Shown here: positions 1-13,600 of the stretch, one piece after another | How positions within the stretch are numbered: position 1 is the first letter of the stretch | How the letters are laid out: the number at the start of each line of letters is the position of its first letter | Source: Castanea sativa | Lineage: Eukaryota > Streptophyta > Magnoliopsida > Fagales > Fagaceae | NCBI RefSeq assembly: GCF_040712315.1 | Contig: NC_134017.1 | Coordinates: 14,662,001 to 14,726,000 of the forward strand | Direction of reading: 5' to 3' | Length of the DNA stretch: 64,000 nt | Program-made: the position numbers and the translations under genes | Notes under the pieces: model-generated | Database searches by the model: none | The model's input: only the letters and a program-made list of their open reading frames with translations | What the model was told of the DNA's origin: nothing

Positions 1-163
1 CCAACACCAAGTGTTTTGTTGTGGAATTTTAACATTCTAAAAGTATTTTACCCTTCAAAAGAACCACATGGACCAATGCAACCCAAAGAGAACCAACTTT
101 AGCCAAAAGGTTCCAAACGTGTTTCATAACAGCAACCCTGCTTCCAAGAGACCTTAATTTTAA

Positions 164-340
164 GAGAGGTGCTACGTCCACAACATTTTTACAACAAATC
201 ATAGGTGGTTAGTTGTTATTGGTTCAAATTTGAACCTAACACTAAAATTACTTTTTTGCCCCAACAATAACAACCAGTAACCTGCCACTTAGGATTTGTT
301 GTAAAAATGTTGTAAAAATGTTGTAGACATATCATTTCTC
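164..340. mobile_element. Mutator-type MITE with 9-bp TSD
   Basis: The ends are inverted copies over about 33 bp: the left end opens GAGAGGTGCTACGTCC and continues CACAACATTTTTACAACA, and the right end is its near-perfect reverse complement. The 9-mer TAATTTTAA directly precedes (155-163) and follows (341-349) the element. A 9-bp TSD and ends starting GAGA fit non-autonomous Mutator-like elements. At 177 bp it has no coding capacity. It lies 1.2 kb upstream of the first visible receptor-kinase exon. Confidence 0.82.
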
Positions 341-349
341 TAATTTTAA

Positions 350-1569
350 AGTTGGCACACATGGTCTTTTTAAAGTTTTTTTTTTTTTTTTTGAGAAGTT
401 AATGGATGCCTGAATATTGGTTTATGAAGTATTTTTAGAAATTTTTTATAAGAAAAGAAAAATATAATTGATTTTTTTAATAGCTTTTTAAATTTTTCAT
501 AAAAGTGATATTAATTTTTTTTTTAAATTGTCCATTAACAAATGCCATAAAAGTATTCATTAATTGGACTTAAAAAAAAAAAAAAGTGATAAAGCTTTTC
601 TCTTTCTCCTAGGAAGATGTGTACTTATTATTGTACTTGGCTATCAAAGTCAATGTTTTTGACATTTGTAAAAAACCTAGTTAAGACAAACGTTTCTGTT
701 CAAGATATTGCACAATCGATATTGTAATGTTTTTTGTCTAATGGAAAAGCATTGCAATTTCCAAAATGTTCTGAATAGCAAATTTTTTCAAACATGTTTC
801 CATGTTCAGAACTGTTTTTGAAGTCATCTAGGATATTTTAATGTTATTATTTGTTAATTTGTTAGCATGCATACAACGGCCCCTATGCACAGCACAGCAT
901 TGTGCACTTAAGATTTATTTCAGAGGTTCATTCACTTATCTTTTGATTCTTTTCGTTCGTTAGTATCGCTGCCCATGTGCATGTTCCATTCATCATTTTT
1001 TTTTTCTTGGTCCCTATTACCTCAGCATTTTAATGTTTCTCAAGCTTTAATACAACTTGTCTGTTCAATTGTATGTCTCTTTGACTAGAGAGTCACTATG
1101 TTCCTCAACCCGTGTAAATTTGTTAAACACAACGAGGCGGTTTAGGAAGTTGTTCTATCAAATGAATAATTAATTCCTATACACTTGTGTAATAGGCTGG
1201 TAGGTTTTAATTAGTAAACACTAAACGCTACAATTTTGGTATAAAAAAAAAGGTTAACATCTGAATAATCTGAAACTTTAAACAAACCAAAACCAACGTT
1301 TTGGCTTTCACATACATATACAGTTTTGTCTTAGCATGGGAATTCACAAGGCCACAAAAAGGTAGGTGTTGCAACTTGCAACAACATTGACTCACCCAAG
1401 CTTGGAGCTTAAGCTATTTGAAAGTTTTTGTCTTAGGAATTTTGGTGCCAAACTTATTTTATCACTGAAAAACATAGGGTGTTCTGAAACTCATTGGTAC
1501 CTTATTTGTGGAGACTATATAGATTGCTTATGTCTAATTAACTCCCTCTTTCTTTTTCAAAATTTCAAG
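350..1569. other. AT-rich sequence upstream of first visible exon
   Basis: I see no signal-peptide exon, no convincing promoter and no terminal-repeat element here. The stretch just before the acceptor at 1568-1569 is T-rich and serves as the polypyrimidine tract. If the receptor kinase is complete, this is part of its first intron. Confidence 0.5.
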
Positions 1570-2113
1570 GCTTCATTAGCATTGATTGTGGCAGCAATGA
1601 AGATTACATTGATGAGCAAACCAAAATCCCTTACATATCAGATAAAGAATTGATAGACACTGGAATAGTTAAGACGGTATCCCCTGATTCACCCAGAAAT
1701 ATTCGACAACATGCCAAGAACTTGAGAAGTTTTCCCCAAGGAACAAGGAATTGTTACACCCTGAGACCAGAGCAAGGCAAAAACAATAAATATTTGATCA
1801 GGGCAATATCCTTTTATGGGAATTACGATGGTAAAAACCAGACACCGGAATTCGACCTACATCTTGGGGTTAATGAATGGAAAACAGTGAATTTTGCAAA
1901 CGATGTTCCAAATGGTGTCCATTATGACCTTATTCATGTCCCCTTGACGGATTACATAGACGTGTGTCTAATAAACACTGGCCGTGGGGTACCCTTCATT
2001 TCAGCATTGGAACTGCGGCATTTGGAAAATTCCATTTATCAAACTCAGGGCATGGCACTAGCAAAAATAATGGGATATGACGTTGGCAGGAACCCTTCTG
2101 ACTCGGACGTCAG
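1570..2113 (+). CDS. LRR-RLK exon: N-terminal half of malectin-like domain
   Basis: The acceptor AG is at 1568-1569 and the donor GTGAGT starts at 2114. The frame enters with the last two bases of a split Gly codon and reads GFISIDCG, the usual opening of the mature ectodomain in this family, then a conserved stretch with YLIRA and YGNYDG. It leaves in phase 2. The required upstream exon must end in phase 1; none was found in the window. Confidence 0.9.
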
Positions 2114-2559
2114 GTGAGTCTTTTATACCTTCCTAAGCTAAAAAATAAATTAGTTCAACAATTTCCTGGATCTCATATTTGCTCCATCTTCATTTTTCTT
2201 TTCCTTTTACAACAGAAGTTTTTTCTATCACTGAATATTCATCTTCAATAACGTGGTGGCTATAACTCATTCCATTGCAAATCATGAAGAATAATAAAAG
2301 GAAACTTCTTTTGAGTAGGATTTTGTACTCACAGGGAAACTATTTTTTGTACTCCCTGAGAAACTTGTTCCCATCAGTTATTAATAATTGATGGTACACT
2401 ACTCCTTCAGCTTCAGGTTTATAAGGCAGCAAGTGGGGGAAGATCTTTGCAATATGAGACAACAACAAGTTTTTAGAGAGTACGCAATAAGTTTTCCTGG
2501 AGTACAAAAATTGCCCACATAATATATATATACAGGATTTATTATAAGAGATTTGAAAC

Positions 2560-2601
<42 letters not shown>

Positions 2602-5600
2602 CTTCTTCAGTTACCAAACAAGTTTTTAGGTTTAGAAAATAGAAAATAGTTTTTAAGACTTCAAAAAAAAAAAAGTTACGTAATAAGTTTCCCTGGAGTA
2701 CAAAAATTGCCCACACATTAAAAGAAAACTTCTTTTGAGTAGGCTTTTGTACTCCCAGGGAAACTATTTTTTGTATTCCCTGAGAAACTTGTTCCTACCA
2801 ATTGTTCCTACCAATTATTAATAATTGATGGTACACTACTCCTTCAGCTTCAGGCTTATAAGGCAGCAAGTGGGGGAGGATCTTTGCGATGTGGGACAAC
2901 AACAAGTTTCCAGGGAGTATGCAATAAGTTTTCTTAGAGTACAAAAATTGCGCACACAATATATATACAGGATTTATTATAAGAGATTTGAAACAGCTTT
3001 TTTTTTTTTTTCAGTTACCAAACAAGTTTTTAGGTTTAGAAAATAGAAAATAGTTTTTGAGACTTAAAAAAAAAAAAAAGTTACCAAACACAACTCCTCT
3101 CTTATCTTCTCCCTCCCCGTCCTCTACTTTTTCTCCCTCTTTTCTCTATTCTTCTCATATGCCTGGACCTCCCTTAACACACCTCCTCCTCTGACCCACA
3201 TGACTTACTGGAGATGCATGTTAAATTTAGTTTGGAAATTCAGAAGTATAATGTAGTTTTAGATCAGTTTAAAACCCAAGAAGGCCAAAATTTGTGAACT
3301 TTTTTACTAGTTAAAGTCCTCTGTCACTTGGCAATGGAATTAGGACGTTCTGGTATGAATGTCAATTTGACCAAAGTTCAGCTAATTGAAGCTCATTACG
3401 AATTGGATTGACGTTACCTTCTGTAATGATTTCATATTGCATTTGTTTTAATTTCGATTTTGATCTCATATTGTGGCTGTGATTGTTCTTATCAAAATTT
3501 AAGCTAAAATTATTTGTTTGATTATGCTTCATTACTACGCATAATATTTTATTCATTTAGTTTGATTTAGGGGTGGGAGAGATTCTGTCGTAGTTTATTC
3601 AAAAACAGTCCTTGATTCCTGCTCCATAGAACCTAATTCCATGAACGCACAAATCTGATTTCACGATGTCATCATTTGGACCAAACCCGTGATTGAGGTT
3701 GTTTTGTGCAGGACCACGTGTCAACCGCTAGTGGGGTGGCCTCAGGGGTGTTAATTCGGGTTAGCGTGTCGGGTTCGTGTCGTGTCGAGGTAGGGGTATT
3801 CGACTAAATGGCTCAACCCGAACCCGACCCATTTAATAATCGTGTCATAATCCTTCAATCCTAACCCGACCTGTTAATAAGGCGGGTTGACCTAACCTAA
3901 CCCATTTAACACGCTTAATAAACAAGTCGTGTTGAGTTGACACAAATGTAACACAACCCATTTCAACCTGCATAATATTAAATATAACATCCATCTAGAA
4001 ATAATTTTTTTACATCCCAAAAGGAGTGCATACACTTCAAGTCTTCAACCCATATTCAAAATAATATAATTCAACAAAAATATAACATTCATCTAGAAAT
4101 AAGTTCTTTACATTCCAAAAGAAGTGAATATACTTCAACCCAAATTCAAAATAATATAGTTTAACAAAAATAAAATAACATAGTTCAACAAAAACAAGTG
4201 GGCCATATCATGCAATCAAGAAAAACACGAGGCACATGTGTTCAAAGTTTATTGTACAAAAGCATTATGCAGAAAAAATAAACACATGAGAGAGAGAGAG
4301 AGAGAGAAATAACCAGCTTGAGAGTTGACACTTTGAGTTTAGGAATTGGGCATGAGAAGAGTAGTACGGCTAAAATTTAAAAAAGAAAGAAAGAAAGATA
4401 TTTATATGAAGGTTTAGAGATTTGGGGTTTGTAGGGTTTAGAGATCTAGGATTTGTAAAATTTCAATTTCTAATTATATCGCTTGTAAAATTTTGTAATT
4501 ACTCACTTTTGTTTTTAAATTTATAATATATGTTGGATTTAAAAGGTATTTGATAAATCTAAAATAAAATGAATATTTATTTGTTATACGAGTTAAATGG
4601 GTTGTGTTAAGTGGGTCATTTCAAATTGACACAAATAAATTGGCGTGTTAAATGTGTCTATTGCGGGTTACGCGAGTTGACCCGCTTATAACACGTTTCT
4701 TATCGTGTCGCTTTTGGGTCGACCCATTTATGACCCAAACCCATTAAGGCCCAACCCTAACCCAAAAAAACCCATGTCAGGTTCGTGTCGAGTTTGCGGG
4801 TTGGGTCAAACATTGTTACCCCTAGGTGGCCTTGCTAGACTCGACTTTGTTTTGGAAGTCAAGCCCGGAACTCAAATTTGGGCATACAAAAACAATTAAA
4901 GCCTAAAGTCTAAGAAACAAAATAATGGTGGAGTTTCATTTTTTATTTAGTATTGATTAAGTGATGAGTTGAAGATCATAATAATGAATTGATTAAGGGT
5001 CCATTTGGATACCGCTTATTTTGATGAAAATTGAAAACATTGTAGCAAAATAATTTTTAAATGTGTGAATAGTGCCGTGGGACCCATTTTTAATGAAAGT
5101 TTTGTTTAAAAAAGAGGTTTGTGGATCCCATGAACAATGCACGGGACCCACTGAAAATCCACCACAGCCACAAAAACGCTTTCTCCAAAAAAAAAAAAAA
5201 AAAAAAACGCAGACGCAAACGTAGACGTAATAAGCCCAATCCAAACGCTCACTAAGTGATAGGTTGAAGATCATAATAATGAATATCAGTTGATGAGATA
5301 ATGAGATGATATATGTCTAATATTAGAGAAGGGTCTATAAAGTAGCATAAGTAAACAGAAGGATAGTGTAAGTCTAGCAGAAAAAATGTAAATAGTATAA
5401 TAAGTGTTTGGCCGTAGGCTGAAAGAGAAATGAATATCCAACAATGATATGAATCAGAGTAATGTATGTCCAGCAATGAAGGATTAGTAAAGTACTATAT
5501 GTATTCAATAGTGAAGTATTAATGAAGCAATACTCATCAAATAGCAAGATAGTACTAAAGTAACTTGCATTTAGCAATATAGTAATATTCAATAATGTAA

Positions 5601-7563
5601 ACTAAAGATAGAGGAATAGTGATTTATCTTGTATAGCTTATGGCTTTAGCAATAAGTTACGATAGAATTCCAACAATGAATAAGAACACGACTCCAATAG
5701 TGGAGAAGCAGTATTCCACAATGAATTTAGATTGGAGGGGAAATTTTGGGATGAGAGAGAGAGAGAGAGAGAGAGAGTATGTCTAGCAATGAAGGATCAA
5801 TAAAGTAATATTCATGAGACGGAGTTAGTCAAGCTTTTCCACTTATCATGCACTTAGACGACTTTCCCCTTGATAATGCTCTTTAATACTTAATAAAGTA
5901 TGAATGGTATTGAAATTCTTGAGAAGGACTTTAGTAAGAGAACTTTTTCCCTTCCATGAAAAGGGTTTTTGAAAGAAAATTTTATGCCTTTCATGAGAAG
6001 GGTTTTTGTAGTAGAGTTTGATGCCTTCTATGAGAAGGGCCTTAGTGTCAGAAATTGGTGCCTTTCCATGAGAATGACTTTAATATAATTCTCTTGGAGG
6101 AGTATTGAACATCTTTTGAGTGTTATAAAGATTATGAGAAGTATGCAGAATATGTAAAATATTGTGAAGTATACAAATAATAAGTATAGGTATTATTTGA
6201 AATATGGAGTTTGTAAGATGTATGGAAGAATGAGAACTATGGAGATTAAAGACTGTGAAGATAGGAGATTAAAGTTGTGAAATAGATTGTCCTTACGGTG
6301 ATATGTGGTGTTGTGTTAATTAAGATGATAGGTTATGTTGCCTTCCATGAGAACTCATGAGCCTTGAATTATTGAAGTAGAGATATGAGTTTGAGCCCAA
6401 TCTATATGATGAGAGAGTGATGTTGATAATGTCGTGGGCCATGAGTTCAATTGATGAAGTATGAAATCCAGGCTTTAAGCCCATTTTGTGAAGTAGATAA
6501 TAATGTGGGCCATAAGCTTATTAGGTGATGTAGAGGAAATGAGGACCGTGAGTTCTCCTCATGAAGTGAAAATCATCTGACTTTATAAGCTTAATTCCAT
6601 GTACTCGAATAAAATATGGGTCCTTTTGAGCTTCAAAAGAATTTTACCCAAAACTTATGATAATGCTTTTTTCTTTTTCTTTTTTTGAGAAACAAACACT
6701 TATGATAATGATGACAAGGGATTTGTTGCCAAATAAAAATATTGGCATGTGGCAAAAAAGGGAGTCCCTAACACTTGTTTGACTCATTTTTCTAAATCCT
6801 CCTCACACACACACACACACACAAAAACACAAAAACACAAAAAAACCAAACAAACAAAGTTCAAAATTTTTGAATCAAACCCCATTTCTATGGTGACCAA
6901 ATCTCACAAGATTATGAATCATAATTGAAAAAAAATTATTAAAAAAAATCAATTAATTGCAGCAAATTCCATTTGACCCATTAGACCGGATTTTAAAAGA
7001 TAATATCGATCACAAACACTCGAATTCAAAAAACCATGCCTATGCACAAAACCAAAATAAAAGAATGTCCATCAGACGCTTCTAATCTAATTTCATCTTA
7101 TTTTGGTTTAATTTTATTAATTAATTTTTCCCCATTTATTCATATAAACTTAGAGCCCTGTTCAGTATGAAAGTTGTGATGACAGCTAATCATTCCATTT
7201 GGGTTTGAGTGAGAGTTGAGAACAATGGCCAACTAGGTTTATGGCTAACACAATCAAGCTGTTAGCAAGAGTGGTAAATAGGGTGGAGGAGGAGAAGGAG
7301 GAAGAGGAGAGCTGAGAGAGAGAAGCGCAAGACTTTCTAGATGATTAGAAAGACAATAATGTGCAACTATGTGAAGAGTATTGATATAGAGAATATAATT
7401 AGGTACTCCTAGAATATAATGTAATGGTGCTCTTTCATCTCACATTAATGGTGGACCTCACCAAGAATTTAATGAGTGAACCCCTTACCATGAATGTGAG
7501 AGGGCCAAACCCTTCTCATCTCAGTCCTAAACCCTTCTCTCTCTTTCTCTCTCAAACCTCTGG

Positions 7564-7604
<41 letters not shown>

Positions 7605-10600
7605 ACACTCACGGCGGCTCCCTCTCTCTCACCCATACCCACGATGGCTGAAGACTCCCTCTTTCATGGCTGAAACCCATTCTTTACACCACCATCTTCC
7701 ACTCTCTTCTCAAATCAATGCCATGTCAATGTTCATGCTAGCCTTGAGAAGCCTTTTAAGCATGGAACAATACGAGATGCGGGATCTAAAATGCAAACGA
7801 TCTTGGTCTTTAGGATATGACCATCGTTTGGGAGCTCCTTCAATATTCCCTCTATGTCTATGTTCGCCATTTCGCTTTGATTTCAGATCAGAAGATCGCA
7901 AAAGACTATTACAAATTAGTTTGGGAGAAACTAAGAAAGAGAAGAAATAGAAACATAGGTTTACTTACCTACTTAACTCAGCTCGTGCGGTGCGTGCTTA
8001 CTTTCCTCTTCTTACTTACTTACTGTGGGCAAGTAAGTAAGAGAGAGATTTGGTATTTTTTTGATTTAGGGTTTGTCTCAAATTGGCTCTAATATGGCAA
8101 TTTTGTTAGTGTGTGCATATGAATCTATGTATGATTGGTAATCTATGATGATTTTTGGGGGGTTTCAGGTTTTGGAATTTGTATGGTTATGTGTGTATGT
8201 TTGTGTTCTATGAGATGGTGCATCTGTGTAGTGTGATTTGTGCTCAAATTCATGCTCATGTTAGTGTAATCACAGTGAATAGAAGAGATGGCCTAAGATG
8301 AGAAAGAGAAGAGTGAATCGTGCTAAATGGAGTTAGGGATAAAATTGTCTTTTAAGGACCAAATTGGTTATTTTTTAAAAGTCTTGGACCTAATTGATAT
8401 CAGCCCAAACCTTGAGGGGTTTAGTGGAATTCACCTTTTTTATTTTTTTATTTTTTATGATATGACAAGTGAGGTTTCATTCAATTGATATAAATGAATT
8501 TATAGATCGAATAGTAAATAACATGCAATTGATATAAATGTTAAAAACATATAAAACAAGTAATTTAACGATGCGATTTTCAAAATGTAAATTGTATAAC
8601 AAGTTATAACATATCATGATTGGTGGAGCATAAAAGGTAAAACAAAAAGTGGGATGTAAGATTTGTATCCACTTATAATTGACTAATGTACAATTTGTGC
8701 AATATTAATTAAGATAAAGTTTGGCTACAAACTTGGATGTAGTTCAACTCCCACCAAAAAAATTAAAATGATTGTGTATTTTGAAAATCTAAGGGCTGTT
8801 TGTACAAGATCTTAAACACATGTTTTCAATTTTCAAACAACATTATACGCATTTTCACACACTTTTTCATCCACATGTATTTCCAAAAAAATTGAAAATT
8901 GTTATTTAAACACACATACCAAATGGGCCCCTAATTATCGAATTACATGTTTTTATGTTTTTAACACACATGTCATATTTTATGTCAATTAGATGTTATT
9001 TACTATTTGATCAATAAATTTATTTTTTATGGACAGTTTTAAACTATAAAAATTTGAAATATAAATATTTGATTGATGAAATTATTATTAATCTTTGATT
9101 TTTTAAAAATTCTGCAAATATGGAGGATATATGGAAAAAAAAATTATCCAATTGAAGATTTGTCAAAATTTACATCTAACAACCTTTTTGTCACAATTTT
9201 GACTCGGTAGACTCTGATTAACCATCACAACATCACTTACACATGAATCCACAATTTTTTCTTCACCAATACACTTTGTTATATCACAATTTTTCCACAT
9301 AAGATATTGAGTGAAATTGTAGTCTTAGACTACAACTAAGTTTTTTTTGAGGAGACTATAACTAATAACTTGTTTGGAAGGATGAAGAATAGAGAGGAGT
9401 GGAGTAGAAGGAGGGAGAGTAAGTTATATTACATTATTTGGATGTTTTTTTAAGGGAGGAGGGGAAATGATTTGGATGAGTTTAGAGGGGTTCTAATCTC
9501 TTATTTTTTTTGAGAAATAATTACAACATACTGCTAACCCCGTAACTCGAATCCTTTCTCCCTAAACCCCTAAGCACTTTGTACATGAGGAGGTACCAAT
9601 TCAGTTACAAGGCTTTGGCCTCTCATTTTTAATTCCTCTAAATTGGAAAGATTTGGAAGAAAAGTAGGACATAAAAATATTTGACCAAATGAATTATTAA
9701 TTTTACCTTTACTATATTAATAAAATTACAAATTATGAAAAAAAAAATTAATTATTCTCATTCTCTTATTTAATTTTAAATAATCTAAACAAAGTAAAGG
9801 ATAAACATTACCCTTTTCCTTCTTATTTAATTAATTATATATTGCCCCGTCAATAAAAAATCCATAAGAAATAACCGGCTCAGTTTCTTATTCAATAAAA
9901 AAAAATCAACTCAGTTTATCAACAAAGAGAGATGCCAAAATACAACGGCTGTGTTTCCCTCCGTTATTCCGCACAAATTGTTCTCGTGCTTAAATTTTCA
10001 GAGCCAAATTCCCAACCAGTTTCATTGGTCTTCCTCTCTTCATCTTGCTCTCTCTCATACACACAAATGAAACAAAGCAAATCTCAAGCTGGGTTTCGAA
10101 TCTCACACTGAGTCCAAGTTTGACACAACTCCATCTTTGTAAAGCATTCCAACTTGGGTTTCAAATCACATTTTGAGCTTTTATCTGTTGAGTTCAACAG
10201 TGTGGAACTGAGTTTGTGGCTTATACATATGCAATGAATTTGTTTTTTTGAACTTTTTGTTCATTGAGAAATTTTATCAAACACAACAAAGGCAGCAAAC
10301 ATTCCAAGCTTGCTGCAGCCAAAAATTTACATAACAAAAATAAATACTAATAGAGTGAACCCTATCATCTTCTGACTCAATTATTTTATTTTATTTTTTT
10401 TTAATTAGGTATCCGGATGATGGATATGATCGCATCTGGAACCCTTTACTATTTGACGAATGGATTCCAATTTCCACAAGTTCAACCGTTTACTCCCTGA
10501 GCAGTGATAACGCCTATAACATACCAGATGTAGTGTTGAGGACTGCCGCCAAATCACAAAACTCTACCACTCCATTGAACTTGTACTTCAGTCCACCAGA

Positions 10601-13600
10601 TTCTCTTTCACAATGTTATGTTTACTTTCACTTTGCTGAGATTGAGAAGCTTGAAAATGGCCAGCAGAGGGAATTGACAATTTTGTTGAACGGTGAACGG
10701 TATCTGACAGAATCTGTTAGACTTGATTACCTAAAGCCACAGACCATACTCCCGACTGAGCTGGCAATTATGGGAGAACGGCTTCAGTTTTCAATAATTG
10801 CAGCTGAGGGAAGTAAGTTTCCTCCAATCCTCAATGCTGTAGAGGTTTTTGTGGCAAAGGAGCTCCCAAATAAAACAACTGCCATACAAGATGGTATGCT
10901 TTCTTCTCTTTTATATTTTCCTTTGTACTGATTAGCCTTATCTTTAATAAGAGACTTCAATTGCTGATTCAATAAGAGTTCTAACCTTAACTTGGTGATG
11001 ATGGTCGTTTCGATAATTCTTATTCGGGGGTTTTCTTTTCTGAATGGAACATTATAGCTTTAAGTTGTTAGTGTCATATGCTAAATTTAGAAAAGCTTGA
11101 TATAGACTTGTGATCATGAGCCTTTGTTTGTTGCCGAATAGATAATGCAAATTTATAGTGTACTGGTTGAAGTTGGGAAATTCTTGTTATAAAACTTTTA
11201 TCAGAGCCATCATACTTTTACCCCTTGTCAATAGATTGCTATCTATCAACGAAATCTGTGATTCTTCTACACACCAAAAAATAAAATAAAATCTGTGATT
11301 CTTTATGTCTAAAATGCCTGGAATTTTTAAACACGAACCTCAATATTTAAATCAAAATATGAATATCTATTTTAAATAAATTGAATGTTGTATTAATTGG
11401 TTGATTTTCCCAACAATTGCAATCATATAATAATCATCAATAAATTTTTTTTTTGATAGGTTAGCAATAATATATAGACTTCCCAAGATAAAACACTAAC
11501 AACATTTAAAAAAAAAAATTCTTTGGTAAAGTAAACTCCCAAAATAATATTTGAAAAATATACAAAACCCACAATTTAGTTTTCCCTTAAACACTGAACA
11601 CCCTTGAGTTTAGTTTTTTATTTTCAGATTTTGAATGTAACAATTTTCTTTGAGAGAGGGGGCAGGGGTTTGAGTGTAACACTTAATCCCCTTGTGGTAA
11701 GTGTAACTCAAAACCACTTGTGCCTTGTTGTATTGTTTTATGTGAAAATGCGGTTTTAAATTTTCACATAAAACAAAACTATAGGGGCGTTTTGTTTTAT
11801 ATTGAAATAGCCCAGGGGTTAGTGTGTACAATGATGTTTTAAAAACAAAACAATACAACAGGGAGGTTAATGTTACACTCAAAATTTTAGGTTTTCCATA
11901 TTTTATGTAGAAGCCGCATGGGGGGTTTTGTGTACTTTTCCCAATAATATTTAAACTTCTAGAACAAAAGAAAAATTCTCTAAAATTAATTAAGCCCTCA
12001 AAATCTCAACTAAGAGTCAACCTATGCATGCACGTCTTAAATGATCCTTAAGACTATAAACCCAGACAATTAATTTGAAAAATAATGATAATAATGCATA
12101 ATTGAGCTATATAGACCATTAAGTAAAATGTGACCCCTTAAAAAGTGATTGGGAATTGGTGGACCACCACCTTATTTATTTTTCCTTTTGCCTCTGACTG
12201 GTGGTCATTTGAGTTTAGCTTGTTTAGTATCTCTTGGGTTATGCCTAAACAAGTAGTTGAGTTGCTTGCTTGCTGGCATGGAGGTGTTGGGAGATATAGC
12301 GCAGCACCTGTTTGGGATGTTATTCCGCAGTGTATTATGTGGAGTACATATAGAGCGGAACAATAGAATCTTTGAAGGGGAGGAGTGTTTTATCATTGAG
12401 TTGAAGCAGATTTTCCTTCTATCCTTATTTGAATGGTCTTGCCATACCCTCTATTTTGGATTTCCAAGATTTATGCAGTTTTGGGTAGATTTTTGATTCC
12501 CTTGTACACTCCCTGTGTTCCAGGGAATTTGTTTTTGTTGTACTTTTATTCTGTTTTTCAATAAAATATTTTATTACTGATAAAAAAAAAGAAAGTAAAA
12601 AGTGACTCACTTGTACAATGAGGTAGGTATAAAAGAGTTGGAAAATAAATGGATACAAAAGTTGTAGAGGTAACTCAAAGACCAAGGGTGCAAAGATTTA
12701 GTTACCGATTAAAGTAAAAAATTTAAAACTAAAGAAATAATGATATCTAATATTCAAATGAATAATGAAGAAGAAGAAGAAGCCTGGTAGCTCAACTAAC
12801 ACTTTTGAGTGTCTCCAATGGAAACATCCAAGGTCCAGATCCCCCTCCCTCATTGTCATTGTCCTTGTCAAATTATCAAGGGAAAAAATGAAGAAGTAGA
12901 ACATATAAATTCATAACCACATAACCAAAATAGGAATCCAGTGAAGGATATAATAATATAACCAAAATAAGATTTAATAACTTCATGTCTTGTTTATTGG
13001 GCCTCACCATCAGAAGAATATCCTACGTATTAGTTCCATGAAAGGGTCATGTATAACCTTCACAACCACCACCAACATATCCTCCACAACACCATATATA
13101 AGAACAACATAATCCATATCACAGTCCATGCATTGCCTCTATGAACATGGTCCTTGAAATAATTTATGAGCTATAATCAAGAAAGAGTAGTTTATCCATT
13201 ATTTAAAATAAAACATATTTAGGTTTGTTCACAATGCAAAAGAATGCTTCAAAAGAAACATAAAAATCTAGGAATAATGACAAAATGCAAAGTGCGCACA
13301 CACATATATTTTATGACATGGAATCTCACTAAGGTAGGGTCTTTTGGATCCACCCCTGGGGAATAAACCACAGATACACGACTCCAACCTCCAGAATCGT
13401 GTATCAAGTAATCTAGGAAAACTCCTAGTGGGCATTGAACATAAGATGTTTAGGTCTACAACTCATCCCAAACCTACAAATAATTCTTGAGGACAACAAC
13501 AAATAGGTAGACATGAAATGACACGCATTGACTAACTCAAGGTTTTACAAAGAAGGAATAAATAAGAGCATGATGGGTAAAATTCTACTTACCTTAACCA

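Noticed and set aside
2399..2716. Minus-strand 105-codon frame with poly-lysine
   Set aside because: It is the translation of a T39 homopolymer inside a foldback repeat, not a gene.
3743..4824. Telomere-like AACCCTAACCC phrases
   Set aside because: Too few and irregular for an interstitial telomere; they are part of the hAT subterminal repeats.
7424..8092. Cluster of short plus-strand frames over a CT microsatellite
   Set aside because: Overlapping in several frames, low complexity, no domain and no splice logic.
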